DNA of 64,000 nt from Nocardia altamirensis NBRC 108246 (lineage in GTDB: Bacteria; Actinomycetota; Actinomycetes; Mycobacteriales; Mycobacteriaceae). Under the pieces are notes generated by a model, which saw only the letters and a list, made by a program, of their open reading frames with translations, ran no database searches and was not told the DNA's origin. Where the stretch lies: positions 62,001-126,000 of the forward strand of contig NZ_BDAY01000003.1 of assembly GCF_001612685.1 (NCBI RefSeq), read 5' to 3'. Of this stretch, positions 51,361 through 59,746 are shown in pieces. How positions within the stretch are numbered: position 1 is the first letter of the stretch; each line of letters starts with the position of its first letter. Position numbers and translations under genes: made by a program.

Positions 51361-51413
51361 ACCTCGGCACCACCGCCGGATGTGCTGGCTGCGCACCCCT
51401 ACAGGAGAATGTC

Positions 51414-52616
51414 ATGGCACTGCCAACGATGCCGATCGGTTCGGCGCGGACCGAGCATTTCGTCCTTCCGAAGCAGTGGGCGTCGATGCGGAAAGCCGAA
51501 GCGCTGGAACAGGAGACCGGCCGCCGCATCGTGCACTTCGAGAAGGGCGATTTCCAGGGCGACGAATTCCTGCCTGCGCCGCACATCATGGAAGCCTGCA
51601 CGGCGGCGCTGCGGGCAGGCGAGGTGCGCTACGTCCCCGGTCCAGGCCTGCCCGAGCTGCGCGACGCCATCGCCGCCGAGCTGACCAGTCGGGGCAGGCC
51701 GACAGCCAGGGAAGAAGTGCTGGTCACCATGGGTGCCAAGCATGCGTTGACGCAGACGCTGCTGACGCTGATCGGCGAGGGCGACTCGGTCGTTTTCCCC
51801 AATCCGGGCTATCCGCCGGACGAGTTCTGGGTGACCTACGCGGGCGGCCAGGTGCTCTACGCACCGCTGACCGAGCCTGATTTCGCTTGGGATCTCATGG
51901 CATTGGAGTCATTGCTCGCCGAACACCGGCCCGCCCTGTTGATTCTCAACTCCCCGCAACGCCCGAACGGCATGGTGGTCGGCCACCTCGCTGATATCGC
52001 CGAATTGTGTGTGCGCTACGGAACATTGGTGCTCAGCGATGAGATATTCAGCCATCGCGTGTATGCACCGGCCGAGCACGAGTCGATCGCCGCATTGCCG
52101 GGCATGGCCGAAAGGTCGATCGTCGTCGACACTTTCAGCAAAACCTATATCATGACCGGATTCCGGATCGGCTGGAGCGTGGCAAATCCGGAGCTGTGCA
52201 CGTTGCTCGATATCTTCCAGCAGAACTCGGTGACCAACGTGCCCGCGTTCGTCCAGCAGGCCGCGCTGGCCGCACTGACCGGACCGCAGGATCACGTCGC
52301 GCACACCACCGCGTTGTTGCGCGCCAAACGGGACAAGATGGTCGCCGCGCTGAATCAGATGCCCGGCGTGACCTGTCCGGCGCCGGACGGCTCCTTCTAC
52401 GTCTTCCCCGATACTCGCGCGACGGGCCGGTCCGCCCAGCAGGTGAGCGATTTCCTCACCGAGGAGTTCTCGGTGGCCACGGTGGCGGGCACCGCCTTCG
52501 GTTCGCTGGGCGAGGGCCATATTCGCCTCACCTATGCCTGCCCCGACGACGTGCTCGACGAGGGCATCGAACGGCTCGGCAACGCGTTCGCCGCCATCGA
52601 GGCCGGTCGTGCCTGA
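51414..52616 (+). CDS. class I/II pyridoxal-phosphate aminotransferase
   Basis: 400 residues. The fold-type I order is clear: GDFQGDEFLPAPHI near the N-terminus, YVPGPGLPELRDAIA, ILNSPQRPNGMVV, LVLSDEIFSHRVY (PLP-binding Asp), TFSKTYIMTGFRIGW with the Schiff-base Lys at K243, and GHIRLTYACPDD with the carboxylate-binding Arg. It resembles aspartate/aromatic aminotransferases; substrate unknown. ATG 51414 has AGGAGA upstream. The frame is open to an ATG at 51303, but that part lacks a ribosome site. First gene of a coupled operon; its stop overlaps the next gene's GTG by eight bases. Confidence 0.88.
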   Translation: MALPTMPIGSARTEHFVLPKQWASMRKAEALEQETGRRIVHFEKGDFQGDEFLPAPHIMEACTAALRAGEVRYVPGPGLPELRDAIAAELTSRGRPTAREEVLVTMGAKHALTQTLLTLIGEGDSVVFPNPGYPPDEFWVTYAGGQVLYAPLTEPDFAWDLMALESLLAEHRPALLILNSPQRPNGMVVGHLADIAELCVRYGTLVLSDEIFSHRVYAPAEHESIAALPGMAERSIVVDTFSKTYIMTGFRIGWSVANPELCTLLDIFQQNSVTNVPAFVQQAALAALTGPQDHVAHTTALLRAKRDKMVAALNQMPGVTCPAPDGSFYVFPDTRATGRSAQQVSDFLTEEFSVATVAGTAFGSLGEGHIRLTYACPDDVLDEGIERLGNAFAAIEAGRA

Positions 52617-53757
52617 GCTGCTCCGCTTCGGTGCGTCCGTGTTCGACAGCACCGATCGCGGCATCGATGAGAAGCCGCTGGATTCCGCTTACCTCGAGAT
52701 ATTGAGTGCCTTCGTTGCCGACACGGCGGACAGCTGCTCGTTCCACGGAAAACGGCTGGCCGAAGCGGGTTTCCACGGTGGCCCGCTGCGGTCCTACGCC
52801 GAATTCGGCGAGCTGCCGCTGCTCGCGCCCGGTGAGGTGTCGTCGGTGCCGGACGGTGCGCTGCTGCCGGACCGGCTGGCCGCGGCGGCGGTGAACGGCC
52901 TGTTCGGGCTGGCCTCCGAGGAACGGATCGCCAGAAAGTTCCTCACCACCAGTTCCACTGGGCGACCGAAGGGTTCGTACTACACCCACGAAGATTGGGC
53001 AGCGGCAACGCAGTTCGGCGATCGGTTGATGCGGGAGGCCGAACCCGCGGACTACGCACGAATGTTCAACGGTTTTCACAACGGCCATGTCGCGGGCAAA
53101 CTGATGGAGGACATCTTCACCACGGCAGGCTGCGTGGTGGAGAACAATCATCATCTCAACGCAACGCCCGAACAGATCCTCGGCCAACTCGCCGACGGGC
53201 TGAGCGCTTTCGGCGGGTTCAACGCCATGGCCCTGCCGCCGTGGCGCCCGAAGCACTTGGCCGGCAACAAGGGCGCCACCCTGGACACGCTGCTCGACGA
53301 GGACATCGACAACGTCATCGGCGCGCAGATCCGGGTCATTGTCGGTGGGGGAGCACCGTTTCCGTCGGACGGCAGCCTCCAGGAACGCACCTGGAGCGCG
53401 AATGATCTGGCCGGTTGGCCCCCATCCCAGTTCATTCACACCTATGGCTCCGCCGAGGTCGGCATCGCGGCGGTCGGCTGTTCGGCCGGGCCCGCCCTGC
53501 ACGTGCTCCAGGGTTTCATCTACACCGAGGTGCTCGACGAGCAGACCGGCGAGCACGTGCCCGACGGCGGGCGCGGGCTGGTCGTCCTGACGGGGCTCAA
53601 GCACGGCAGCCGATATCTGCGCTACCTCGTCGGTGACGAAGCGACCTACCTCGAAGGGGCGTGCGCCTGCGGCCGCACTTCCCCACGGCTGCTGGACATT
53701 CAGCGTGTGCTGGAACTGGAGCGGCTCAACACCGGATGTGCGGCGGGTGGGGTCTGA
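52609..53757 (+). CDS. adenylate-forming enzyme, LuxE/phenylacetate-CoA ligase-like
   Basis: 382 residues from GTG 52609, inside the aminotransferase end, with GAGG upstream. The phosphate-binding loop TTSSTGRPKGS is at residues 113-123 and the adenylation motif HTYGSAEVGIAA later. A Cys-containing tail, GACACGRTSPRL, resembles the zinc-like motif of the PaaK/F390-synthetase group. It would activate a carboxylic acid as acyl-adenylate, probably passing it to the LuxC-like reductase encoded next, as LuxE and LuxC do in bacterial luciferase systems. The substrate is unknown. Stop and next start overlap as TGATG (53755-53759). Confidence 0.78.
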   Translation: MPELLRFGASVFDSTDRGIDEKPLDSAYLEILSAFVADTADSCSFHGKRLAEAGFHGGPLRSYAEFGELPLLAPGEVSSVPDGALLPDRLAAAAVNGLFGLASEERIARKFLTTSSTGRPKGSYYTHEDWAAATQFGDRLMREAEPADYARMFNGFHNGHVAGKLMEDIFTTAGCVVENNHHLNATPEQILGQLADGLSAFGGFNAMALPPWRPKHLAGNKGATLDTLLDEDIDNVIGAQIRVIVGGGAPFPSDGSLQERTWSANDLAGWPPSQFIHTYGSAEVGIAAVGCSAGPALHVLQGFIYTEVLDEQTGEHVPDGGRGLVVLTGLKHGSRYLRYLVGDEATYLEGACACGRTSPRLLDIQRVLELERLNTGCAAGGV

Positions 53758-55055
53758 TGCTGTCCAACATCGTCAACAACTCGGTGCGGCTGTCGAGCGA
53801 ACGCCGCGAACTGCACGGGTGGGACGTCCCAGGGTGCGCACCCGAAGATCTGTCGCTCGCCTTGAAGAAGGTACGCAATACCGCACCCGCCGATCTACGG
53901 AAAACTGTTGCGGCGCTGTGCGATATCGGTCGGCGCGGCGACTGGCTCAGCGAGGCGGACCTGGCGGAGTTGGCGGCGCGCACCGGCAGTCCGCTGTCGT
54001 TTCTGCGCCGCTCGGTCGCGGCGGTCAACGCCTGGCTCGCGTCCGTCGACGTCTACGTAGCCCGGTTCGGCGTGCCTGCCGACCACACGGTGCTGCACGG
54101 TCCCGGACGCAGCTATCAGGGCGGTATTCCGACCGCGATGATCCTGGCAGGCGACTCGACCTCGCTCACCGCATGGGCACTCGGTCAGGCACTGCTCTCG
54201 GGAAATCCGTTGGTGGTCAAGCCGAGTACGGTCGAGCCGTTGTCGGCATATCGGTTCGTGCACGCCGTGCTGTCGGCCGGGTTGGACGCACCGAACCTGG
54301 TGCTGCTCGACAGTTCCGACCTGGCCGAGCGGCACCTGATCGAGCGTGCGATCCGCGCCTGCGGACAATCGGTGATCTACGGCGAGGACACAACGGTGCA
54401 CTCGGTATACCACTCGATCGACCTGCCGCCACAGCACCGCAAGATCGCCTTCTGGACCGGACGCTCGGGTGCGATCGTGTACCCGGACGCCGATATCACC
54501 GCTGCGGCAAGGGATCTGGTGCACGGAACGGCGGCAGATCGCGGCAACATGTGTAACTCGACCAAGAAGGTATACGTCCCCATCGACCTGCGCGACGAAC
54601 TGGAGCGAGCATTGATCGCCGAGGCGGATTCGATCCGGCGCGGCGACCCGCTCGACCCGGCAACCGAGCTGGGTCGGCTCGAACCGGCAGGCCGGAAAAT
54701 GGCCGAAGAGCGCTGCGCCGGTGCGGAAGTGATCTACGACCGGGACGTGCTGCTGGTCCGCTGCCGAGACGGATCCCCGTTGCTTGCCGAGGAAACGCCG
54801 TACCCGATTCTCGGCATCCGGTACTACCGCGCGGACGAGGACCCGATCGAGCTGGCCAACCGCACGGTGCGGCATACGCCGTCCGGAATGGCGTTGGCGA
54901 TGAGCGTTTTCACGCGACAGCCGCGCCTCGAGGTCGTCCGGTTGCGGGCGCACAAGGTGCTGCGCAACGCGCCGACCAGCCAGGTCGACTATGCGTCGCG
55001 GCATCAGGGGATGTATCTCACCACGGCACTGATGCGGACGACGGTGCTGGCGTGA
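53757..55055 (+). CDS. LuxC-like acyl reductase (aldehyde dehydrogenase superfamily)
   Basis: 432 residues. The ALDH-like NAD(P) fold contains GDSTSLTAWALGQALLSGNP and VVKPSTVEPLSA. The catalytic Cys is in RGNMCNSTKKVYV (C266), and a late PYPILGIRYY segment follows the LuxC pattern. LuxC proteins reduce activated acyl groups to aldehydes via an acyl-enzyme. Placed directly after the adenylating enzyme and translationally coupled to it, this gene probably turns the activated acid into an aldehyde, a substrate for the aminotransferase or a later step. It overlaps the GMC gene by four bases (GTGA). Confidence 0.8.
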   Translation: MLSNIVNNSVRLSSERRELHGWDVPGCAPEDLSLALKKVRNTAPADLRKTVAALCDIGRRGDWLSEADLAELAARTGSPLSFLRRSVAAVNAWLASVDVYVARFGVPADHTVLHGPGRSYQGGIPTAMILAGDSTSLTAWALGQALLSGNPLVVKPSTVEPLSAYRFVHAVLSAGLDAPNLVLLDSSDLAERHLIERAIRACGQSVIYGEDTTVHSVYHSIDLPPQHRKIAFWTGRSGAIVYPDADITAAARDLVHGTAADRGNMCNSTKKVYVPIDLRDELERALIAEADSIRRGDPLDPATELGRLEPAGRKMAEERCAGAEVIYDRDVLLVRCRDGSPLLAEETPYPILGIRYYRADEDPIELANRTVRHTPSGMALAMSVFTRQPRLEVVRLRAHKVLRNAPTSQVDYASRHQGMYLTTALMRTTVLA

Positions 55056-56353
55056 TCATTGTCGTCGGCGCGGGTTCGGCGGGCTGTGTCGTGGCCGATC
55101 GACTCACCGAGGATCCGCGCGAGGTCATGCTGCTCGAGGCGGGGCCGGACTACCCGGTGCGGTTCCCCGACGAGATGCTCGACGGACGCTCGATGGCCAC
55201 GACCCACGACTGGGGTTATTCCGTGCCACGGCCGCGAGTGGTCGGCGGATCTTCGGCCACCAACGCCACTTTCGCCTTCCCGGGTGATGGCGTGTACGGC
55301 GACTGGGATTACTCGGCGGTGCTGCGCACGCTCCCGATCTCCGTCTACGGTCCCGAGGAACTCACCGAGGTGCAGCGCGCGTTCCTCCTCGCCGCCCCCG
55401 ACGCCGCGCCGATTCCGATGAATCGTGTTGGCGCAGTGCGGCAGAACGCCGCGATGACCTACTTGGCCAGGGCGCGCCGCCGGACCAACCTGACGATTCG
55501 GTCCGATTGCCTGGTGCACCAGCTGCTCGTCGACGACGACCGGGTCGTCGGGGTGCGCGCCGGTGACACCGAGCTGCGCGCCGACCACGTGGTGCTGGCC
55601 GCGGGCGCCTTCGGCAGCCCGATGATCCTGCTGCGGTCCGGTATCGGGCCCGCCGAGGACCTGCGCCGCCTCGGTATCCCGGTCCGGCTCGACCTTCCGG
55701 TGGGAACCGGCCTCACCGACCACCCGCTGTGGGAACTCCGTTATGCCACTGCGAAACCCACGCCGGGCGGCCCGGATTTCCAAGTGCTGCTCAGCCTGCT
55801 CGATGCCCAGATCTTTCCCACCTCGGCGCGCCGCTGCGGCATCTTGGCCAGCCCCACCGGGGCGTACTTCGGTCTCACCGTCTCCGCGATGCACCCGAAC
55901 TCCGCAGGCACGGTACGGCTTTCCTCGGCGCACCCTGAAGCGCCACCGGTGATCGACTTCCGTCACCTTGCCGATCAGGCCGATCGGGACGTGATGGTCG
56001 CCGCTGCTCAGCTGGCGCGCACGCTGGCCACCACTGAGCCGATGGCCAGTTTGGTTCGCCGGGAGCTGTATCCGGGTCCCGAGGCCGATCTCGAGGCGAC
56101 GATCGTTCGGGATGTCACCACCTATCACCACGCGTCCGGTAGCTGTGCCGCGGTGGTCGAGCGGACCGGCCGAGTGCACGGGTTGCGTGGGCTCTCCGTG
56201 GTCGATGCCTCGGTCCTGGCTCCGATCCCCGGTACCAATATCCACCTCACCGTGCTCGCACTCGCCGAACGCTGGTGTCGGGTGTTCGCCGGCGATCAGG
56301 CCGACGCCGCCGGCCCGAGCGTGCCTGCGGCACCGGCCGATCCGGCGCGCTAG
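55052..56353 (+). CDS. GMC-family flavin oxidoreductase
   Basis: 433 residues from GTG 55052. The FAD-binding motif IIVVGAGSAGCVVADRL is at the N-terminus; PRVVGGSSATNATF, LAAGAFGSPMILLRSGIGP and the C-terminal YHHASGSCAAVV with the catalytic His complete the GMC pattern. It is shorter than the usual 500-580 residues, mainly in the substrate domain. The family oxidises alcohols, or dehydrates in some pathways. As the last gene of the coupled operon it is probably a tailoring oxidase. Its stop overlaps that of the next, convergent gene. Confidence 0.87.
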   Translation: MIIVVGAGSAGCVVADRLTEDPREVMLLEAGPDYPVRFPDEMLDGRSMATTHDWGYSVPRPRVVGGSSATNATFAFPGDGVYGDWDYSAVLRTLPISVYGPEELTEVQRAFLLAAPDAAPIPMNRVGAVRQNAAMTYLARARRRTNLTIRSDCLVHQLLVDDDRVVGVRAGDTELRADHVVLAAGAFGSPMILLRSGIGPAEDLRRLGIPVRLDLPVGTGLTDHPLWELRYATAKPTPGGPDFQVLLSLLDAQIFPTSARRCGILASPTGAYFGLTVSAMHPNSAGTVRLSSAHPEAPPVIDFRHLADQADRDVMVAAAQLARTLATTEPMASLVRRELYPGPEADLEATIVRDVTTYHHASGSCAAVVERTGRVHGLRGLSVVDASVLAPIPGTNIHLTVLALAERWCRVFAGDQADAAGPSVPAAPADPAR

Positions 56354-56862
56354 ATCAGTTCGCCCTCGCGACAGAGGCTGGGGCGCCGCCACGACACCGG
56401 CGGCGGTGTCGTTCCGTCGAAGTGCCAGCCCGAGATCGGCCCTGCGGCTTTCCACCACAGGAAGCCGTTCCCGTCCTGCATGACCTCGAAAATATCTTCG
56501 CGCCCGTCGATGAGCTGGTCGCCGACGCAGTAGTCGGTGTAGTCGGTGCCGGGTTGCAGTGCGCCCGCGCTGAACCTGCCGCGCGGATTGGCCTTGGCGC
56601 CGGGGTTCGCAACGGTGGTGCGCGCGTCCGTTCGCGGGCCGCGCAGCCACCGTGCGTAGCCACAGGTGAACTCCCAGCCGCCCGCAACGACCGTGCTGCC
56701 GGGTGCATGCGCGGCACCCGCCCAGAGACAGTCGGCCCCGGGGTTCGCCTGGGTTGTTCCGGACGCGACGCCGAGGCCGAGCAGTCCGGTCGTCAGCACG
56801 GCCGCGGCGAGGCGGCGGGGGAGGGTGGATCGAGTTGCTCGACCGGTCGTGATCATCGACAT
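56350..56862 (-). CDS. small secreted protein with four or more Cys
   Basis: About 170 residues. ATG 56862 is preferred because AAGGA lies seven bases upstream; ATG 56868 is too close to it. A signal peptide (RRLAAAVLTTGLLGLGVASG) is likely cut before ANPGAD. The mature part has Cys in GADCLW, EFTCGY, DYCVGD and SLCREG, probably two disulfides, and Trp/Gly-rich loops such as GFLWWKAAGPISGW. No family recognised. A TACGCT -10-like box lies at 56917-56922 (minus strand). The 3' end overlaps the GMC gene by four bases. Confidence 0.72.
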   Translation of the reverse strand: MSMITTGRATRSTLPRRLAAAVLTTGLLGLGVASGTTQANPGADCLWAGAAHAPGSTVVAGGWEFTCGYARWLRGPRTDARTTVANPGAKANPRGRFSAGALQPGTDYTDYCVGDQLIDGREDIFEVMQDGNGFLWWKAAGPISGWHFDGTTPPPVSWRRPSLCREGELI

Positions 56863-56999
56863 CGTCATCCTTCGTCGGTGTCCTGCTTGCCGACGAGGTC
56901 CGAGCTGGCAAGCAACAGCGTACCATCAAATGATGTGCCGCTGAGTAACGGTATGCAACGAAGGGTTCACCAGGGGTGGAAAGGGCGCCGAATCCGGAA

Positions 57000-57644
57000 T
57001 CAGGCCGGAACGGCGTGGCGCATGTCGTGCGTGACCTGCTCCGGAGATCCGGCGACGACGTGGCCGAGCCCTGCGGCCAAGGCGGCGATGGCGGTGCCGA
57101 CACTGCTGACGCCCGCGATCATCGCGGAAATAGCGAGTTCCGCGGTGGCGGGGATCTGGGTCTGCCCTCCGGAGCCGAGAAGCTGGTGCAGCACGGCCCG
57201 GACACCCGAGGTCAAATTGCTCGGCGGCGTTGTCGTCATGTCGCGCAGTTCCGGTGCTTTGCCGTGCAGGTAGAGCAGCGCCGCGCACACGCACACCGCG
57301 GTCACCGCGCTGCCGACGACCAAGAGCAGTGCGAAGAAATTGCTTCGGGTCCCGAGGTACAGCACCACCGCGCAGGCGGTGGTCAGTGCGGCGGCCGCCG
57401 CGAACATGCCCCAGGTGCTGTGCAGGGAGATGTAGTCGTTGCCCGGCATCGTCGCGTGCAAGTGTTCGCGGTCGATCCGGCCGAAGGCGTTGGTGCTCAC
57501 GTCACCCCTCGGCCCGGTGGCCGAAACCCAGGGTTGAAAGAGCAAGCCGAAGGTCAACAGGCTCAACGCCGCAATACACCAGAATTTCCGGTCTTGGCGC
57601 GGCGTGGCGGGATAGGGGACTGCTACGGAAGGTGAATTAGCCAT
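57000..57644 (-). CDS. four-helix membrane protein, related to the two following genes
   Basis: 214 residues with about four hydrophobic helices. After a short cytoplasmic N-terminus, helix 1 ends TFGLLFQPWVSATG, matching LFQPWI in the two neighbouring membrane proteins. Then come an outside loop, helices near TWGMFAAAAALTTACAVVLYL and ALLLVVGSAVTAVCVCAALLYLHGKAPELRDM, and a final helix. The HGKAPELRDM segment parallels HMNRKGPELRDM in the 58.8-kb gene, so the three are diverged paralogues. AGAGAAG precedes the ATG. Function unknown. Confidence 0.72.
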   Translation of the reverse strand: MANSPSVAVPYPATPRQDRKFWCIAALSLLTFGLLFQPWVSATGPRGDVSTNAFGRIDREHLHATMPGNDYISLHSTWGMFAAAAALTTACAVVLYLGTRSNFFALLLVVGSAVTAVCVCAALLYLHGKAPELRDMTTTPPSNLTSGVRAVLHQLLGSGGQTQIPATAELAISAMIAGVSSVGTAIAALAAGLGHVVAGSPEQVTHDMRHAVPA

Positions 57645-57964
57645 CTTCTCTGATCATTTCGCGAGGATGTTGACGGGTCGGAATTCCACCGGTACGCGTC
57701 GCTGCGAATGCGGAGTTTCGAATCAGAATCGATGGGCGTCTGTGGCCATCTGGCCCAAGGCTAAGGCTGCCGTGTTCGGGTGGTCAAGGCGTATCGGGCC
57801 GACCCTGTCGCCGTCGGGCGGCCCGTAGATTTCCAGGACATTTGACCAATTTCGGCGAATTGCCGTGCTGACGGGCGGGTTTCGGACCTCGGTAATCGCC
57901 GATAGCTAGCGGCACGCTGGATGACGTGCCATCTAATCGTGATGCATCACACGATCGGCGGGGG
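57645..57964. other. 320-bp gap with a GGCACG/CGTGCC inverted repeat
   Basis: No coding frame is supported. At 57910-57929 GGCACG and CGTGCC are separated by eight bases, beside TAGCGGCACGCT, a relative of the TA(A/G)CGGTAC element seen at other promoters. It lies about 260 bases upstream of the 57644 start, so any regulatory role is uncertain. Confidence 0.3.
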
Positions 57965-58735
57965 TCAGTGACCCGACTTGATGAGAGATACGCGCACCGG
58001 TGACGGATCGACCTCGGCCCGGCGATTGCGCGCCCACTGGGCGGTCGCCGCAAGCGCCGAGAATATTGCGATCCCGCCCGCGAACCACGCCCACGAGGTG
58101 AGACCGGCGGTGGCCCAGGTGTATCTGTTGACGCCGGGCAGCGCATAGGTGCTGTTGCCCGAGGCCCAGCGAATCAGCAGGCCCGCGACGCTGCCCGGGT
58201 CGCGCGGTGGCCCGTTCGCGACCATGTTCCTGATGTTCGGCGCCTGCCGGTTCATGTGGACCAGGGCGAAGGCGACGAAGAGCGACATGGCCACCGAGGA
58301 CACCATCACGGCGGTGGACAGCGCCTGAGTACGGGCTCGAAGGTTGAGCACCGCGAGGACGACGGTGAGGATGACGGCGATGCAGGCGAGGACGGCCCAG
58401 GCGCCGTTGATCTTCGCCATGGGTGGTGGCGAGCTCGACCAGAGGGCGACCAGGGAACTGGAAATCTCGAACTTCCCGAACGGCGTCGCCTTGATCGTGC
58501 CGTCGGTCGCGGACGCTCTGATCCACGGCTGGAACAACGCGAAGAAGGTGATGAGGTTGCCCACCGCGGCGCAGGCATAACCCCAGTGGCCGCGGAGCCA
58601 GGCCAGCTGCAGTCGGAGCGCGGTCACGGTGGCCACAGCGTCCAGTCGCCTGCGCGCGGCGCGCTGCTCTGGCATGGGCGTAATAGCTTGTGCCTGTTGC
58701 TGTTTGCCCGCTTGCCACGGCGTTGGCTGCACCAT
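57965..58735 (-). CDS. four-helix membrane protein, MVQPTPWQAGK paralogue A
   Basis: 256 residues. The cytoplasmic N-terminus begins MVQPTPWQAGK, as in paralogue B. Helix 1 holds NLITFFALFQPWIRAS, and an outside loop has IKATPFGKFEISSSL, nearly the same as in B. Helices follow near INGAWAVLACIAVILTVVLAVL, VMVSSVAMSLFVAFALVHMNR and SWAWFAGGIAIFSALAATAQWAR. No ribosome site is present; TAAACT (58747-58742, minus strand) lies exactly six bases before the ATG, so the mRNA is probably leaderless. Function unknown. Confidence 0.78.
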   Translation of the reverse strand: MVQPTPWQAGKQQQAQAITPMPEQRAARRRLDAVATVTALRLQLAWLRGHWGYACAAVGNLITFFALFQPWIRASATDGTIKATPFGKFEISSSLVALWSSSPPPMAKINGAWAVLACIAVILTVVLAVLNLRARTQALSTAVMVSSVAMSLFVAFALVHMNRQAPNIRNMVANGPPRDPGSVAGLLIRWASGNSTYALPGVNRYTWATAGLTSWAWFAGGIAIFSALAATAQWARNRRAEVDPSPVRVSLIKSGH

Positions 58736-58770
58736 CGAACCAGTTTAGGGGCCGGACCGCGGCGAATCCC

Positions 58771-58822
58771 GGTCCGCACCACCACTGCCGGGAAGTGTTG
58801 CCGGACAGTGGTGGTGCGGACC
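58771..58822 (-). terminator. 17-bp-stem hairpin after paralogue B
   Basis: Positions 58771-58787 pair perfectly with 58806-58822 across an 18-base loop that itself has a short CCGG/CCGG stem. It lies 8 bases past the minus-strand stop at 58830 and upstream of paralogue A, so it should separate the two transcripts. Confidence 0.75.
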
Positions 58823-58829
58823 GTGCGTC

Positions 58830-59678
58830 TCAGGCCTTGGGCTCGGCCGCAGCCGGGTCGGGATCGGACTCCGGTGCGCGAGTGGCCGGCCGGGCACTGC
58901 GGGTGATGACGATGGGCAATTGCGACGGGATGCGCAGGTGGATGCGCAGCGGGCCTGCCGGACGGTTACGCATCCACTGGGTGCATGCGGTCACCGCCGA
59001 AATCACCGCCATCGCGGCGGCGAACCAGGCCCAGGCGGTGAGACTGGCGGTGACCAGGGAAACTTTGTCCAGGCCCGGCACCGGGTATTTGCCGTTGCCG
59101 TTCATCCAACGCATCAGCAAACCGATCTGGCCGCCCAGATCCCTCGTGTTGCCGTACCCGAACATGTCGCGCAGTTCCGGCCCTTTGCGGTTCATGTGGA
59201 TCAGTGCGCAGACCACGAAAAATGCCGTGGCAAGGGAGGATCCGGCGGCCACCCGGAAAAGGATCTCGGTCCGTGCCCACAGATTGATCACCACGGCGGA
59301 GACGGTGAAGGCGACGGCGACGGTGGCGAGGACCGCCCACGTGCCGTTGACCACCGTCGGTTTCGGTGGCTTCCCAGACCAGAGAAAGACCAGGGAGCTC
59401 GAAACCTCGTATTTTCCGAAGGGCGTTGCCTTGATCCAGCCGTCGAGCGTTGCGGCATTGATCCAGGGCTGGAACAGCACCGAGAAGGTGACGAGGTTGC
59501 CGATCGCCGCGAACAGATAACCCCACTGCCCGCGCAACGCGGCGACGTGCGGTCCGAGGGAGGTGACGAGGTGCGCGACTTCGATCCGGCGGGCCAATCC
59601 AGCGCGCGCGGTGCGGCCCGTCGGGCCGGTGTGCCCGGGTGGCTTCTTGCCCGCTTGCCAGGGTGTTGGCTGCACCAT
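58830..59678 (-). CDS. four-helix membrane protein, MVQPTPWQAGK paralogue B
   Basis: 282 residues from the second of two adjacent ATGs (59678), which aligns with paralogue A. It shares MVQPTPWQAGK, NLVTFSVLFQPWI, IKATPFGKYEVSSSLVFLWS and ALIHMNRKGPELRDM, with helices in the same places. The C-terminal tail is longer and acidic (APESDPDPAAAEPKA). TAAACT (59690-59685, minus strand) lies exactly six bases before this ATG, the same arrangement as in paralogue A, pointing to a leaderless mRNA. It is divergent from STAND/LuxR paralogue 4. Function unknown. Confidence 0.78.
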   Translation of the reverse strand: MVQPTPWQAGKKPPGHTGPTGRTARAGLARRIEVAHLVTSLGPHVAALRGQWGYLFAAIGNLVTFSVLFQPWINAATLDGWIKATPFGKYEVSSSLVFLWSGKPPKPTVVNGTWAVLATVAVAFTVSAVVINLWARTEILFRVAAGSSLATAFFVVCALIHMNRKGPELRDMFGYGNTRDLGGQIGLLMRWMNGNGKYPVPGLDKVSLVTASLTAWAWFAAAMAVISAVTACTQWMRNRPAGPLRIHLRIPSQLPIVITRSARPATRAPESDPDPAAAEPKA

Positions 59679-59746
59679 CATGCGAGTTTAGAAGCCGATG
59701 CTGCGTGATCTCGGTGCGTGCTCACCGCTCGTGGGAAGCTTGCCGC

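Noticed and set aside
51303..51413. 37-residue N-terminal extension of the aminotransferase, or a separate Cys-containing peptide
   Set aside because: It is in frame with the aminotransferase without a stop, has no ribosome site of its own, and a strong AGGAGA lies directly before ATG 51414. Aminotransferases of this type do not need it.
51414..56353. Bioluminescence (lux) operon
   Set aside because: LuxE- and LuxC-like genes are present but there is no luxA, luxB or luxD, and the partner genes (aminotransferase, GMC oxidase) do not belong to lux systems.
56917..56955. Fifth member of the shared 9-8-9 dyad upstream of the 56.9-kb secreted-protein gene
   Set aside because: CGTACC, GTGCCG and CGGTATG elements occur here, but the arms pair poorly at the 9-8-9 spacing, so it was left out of the motif set.
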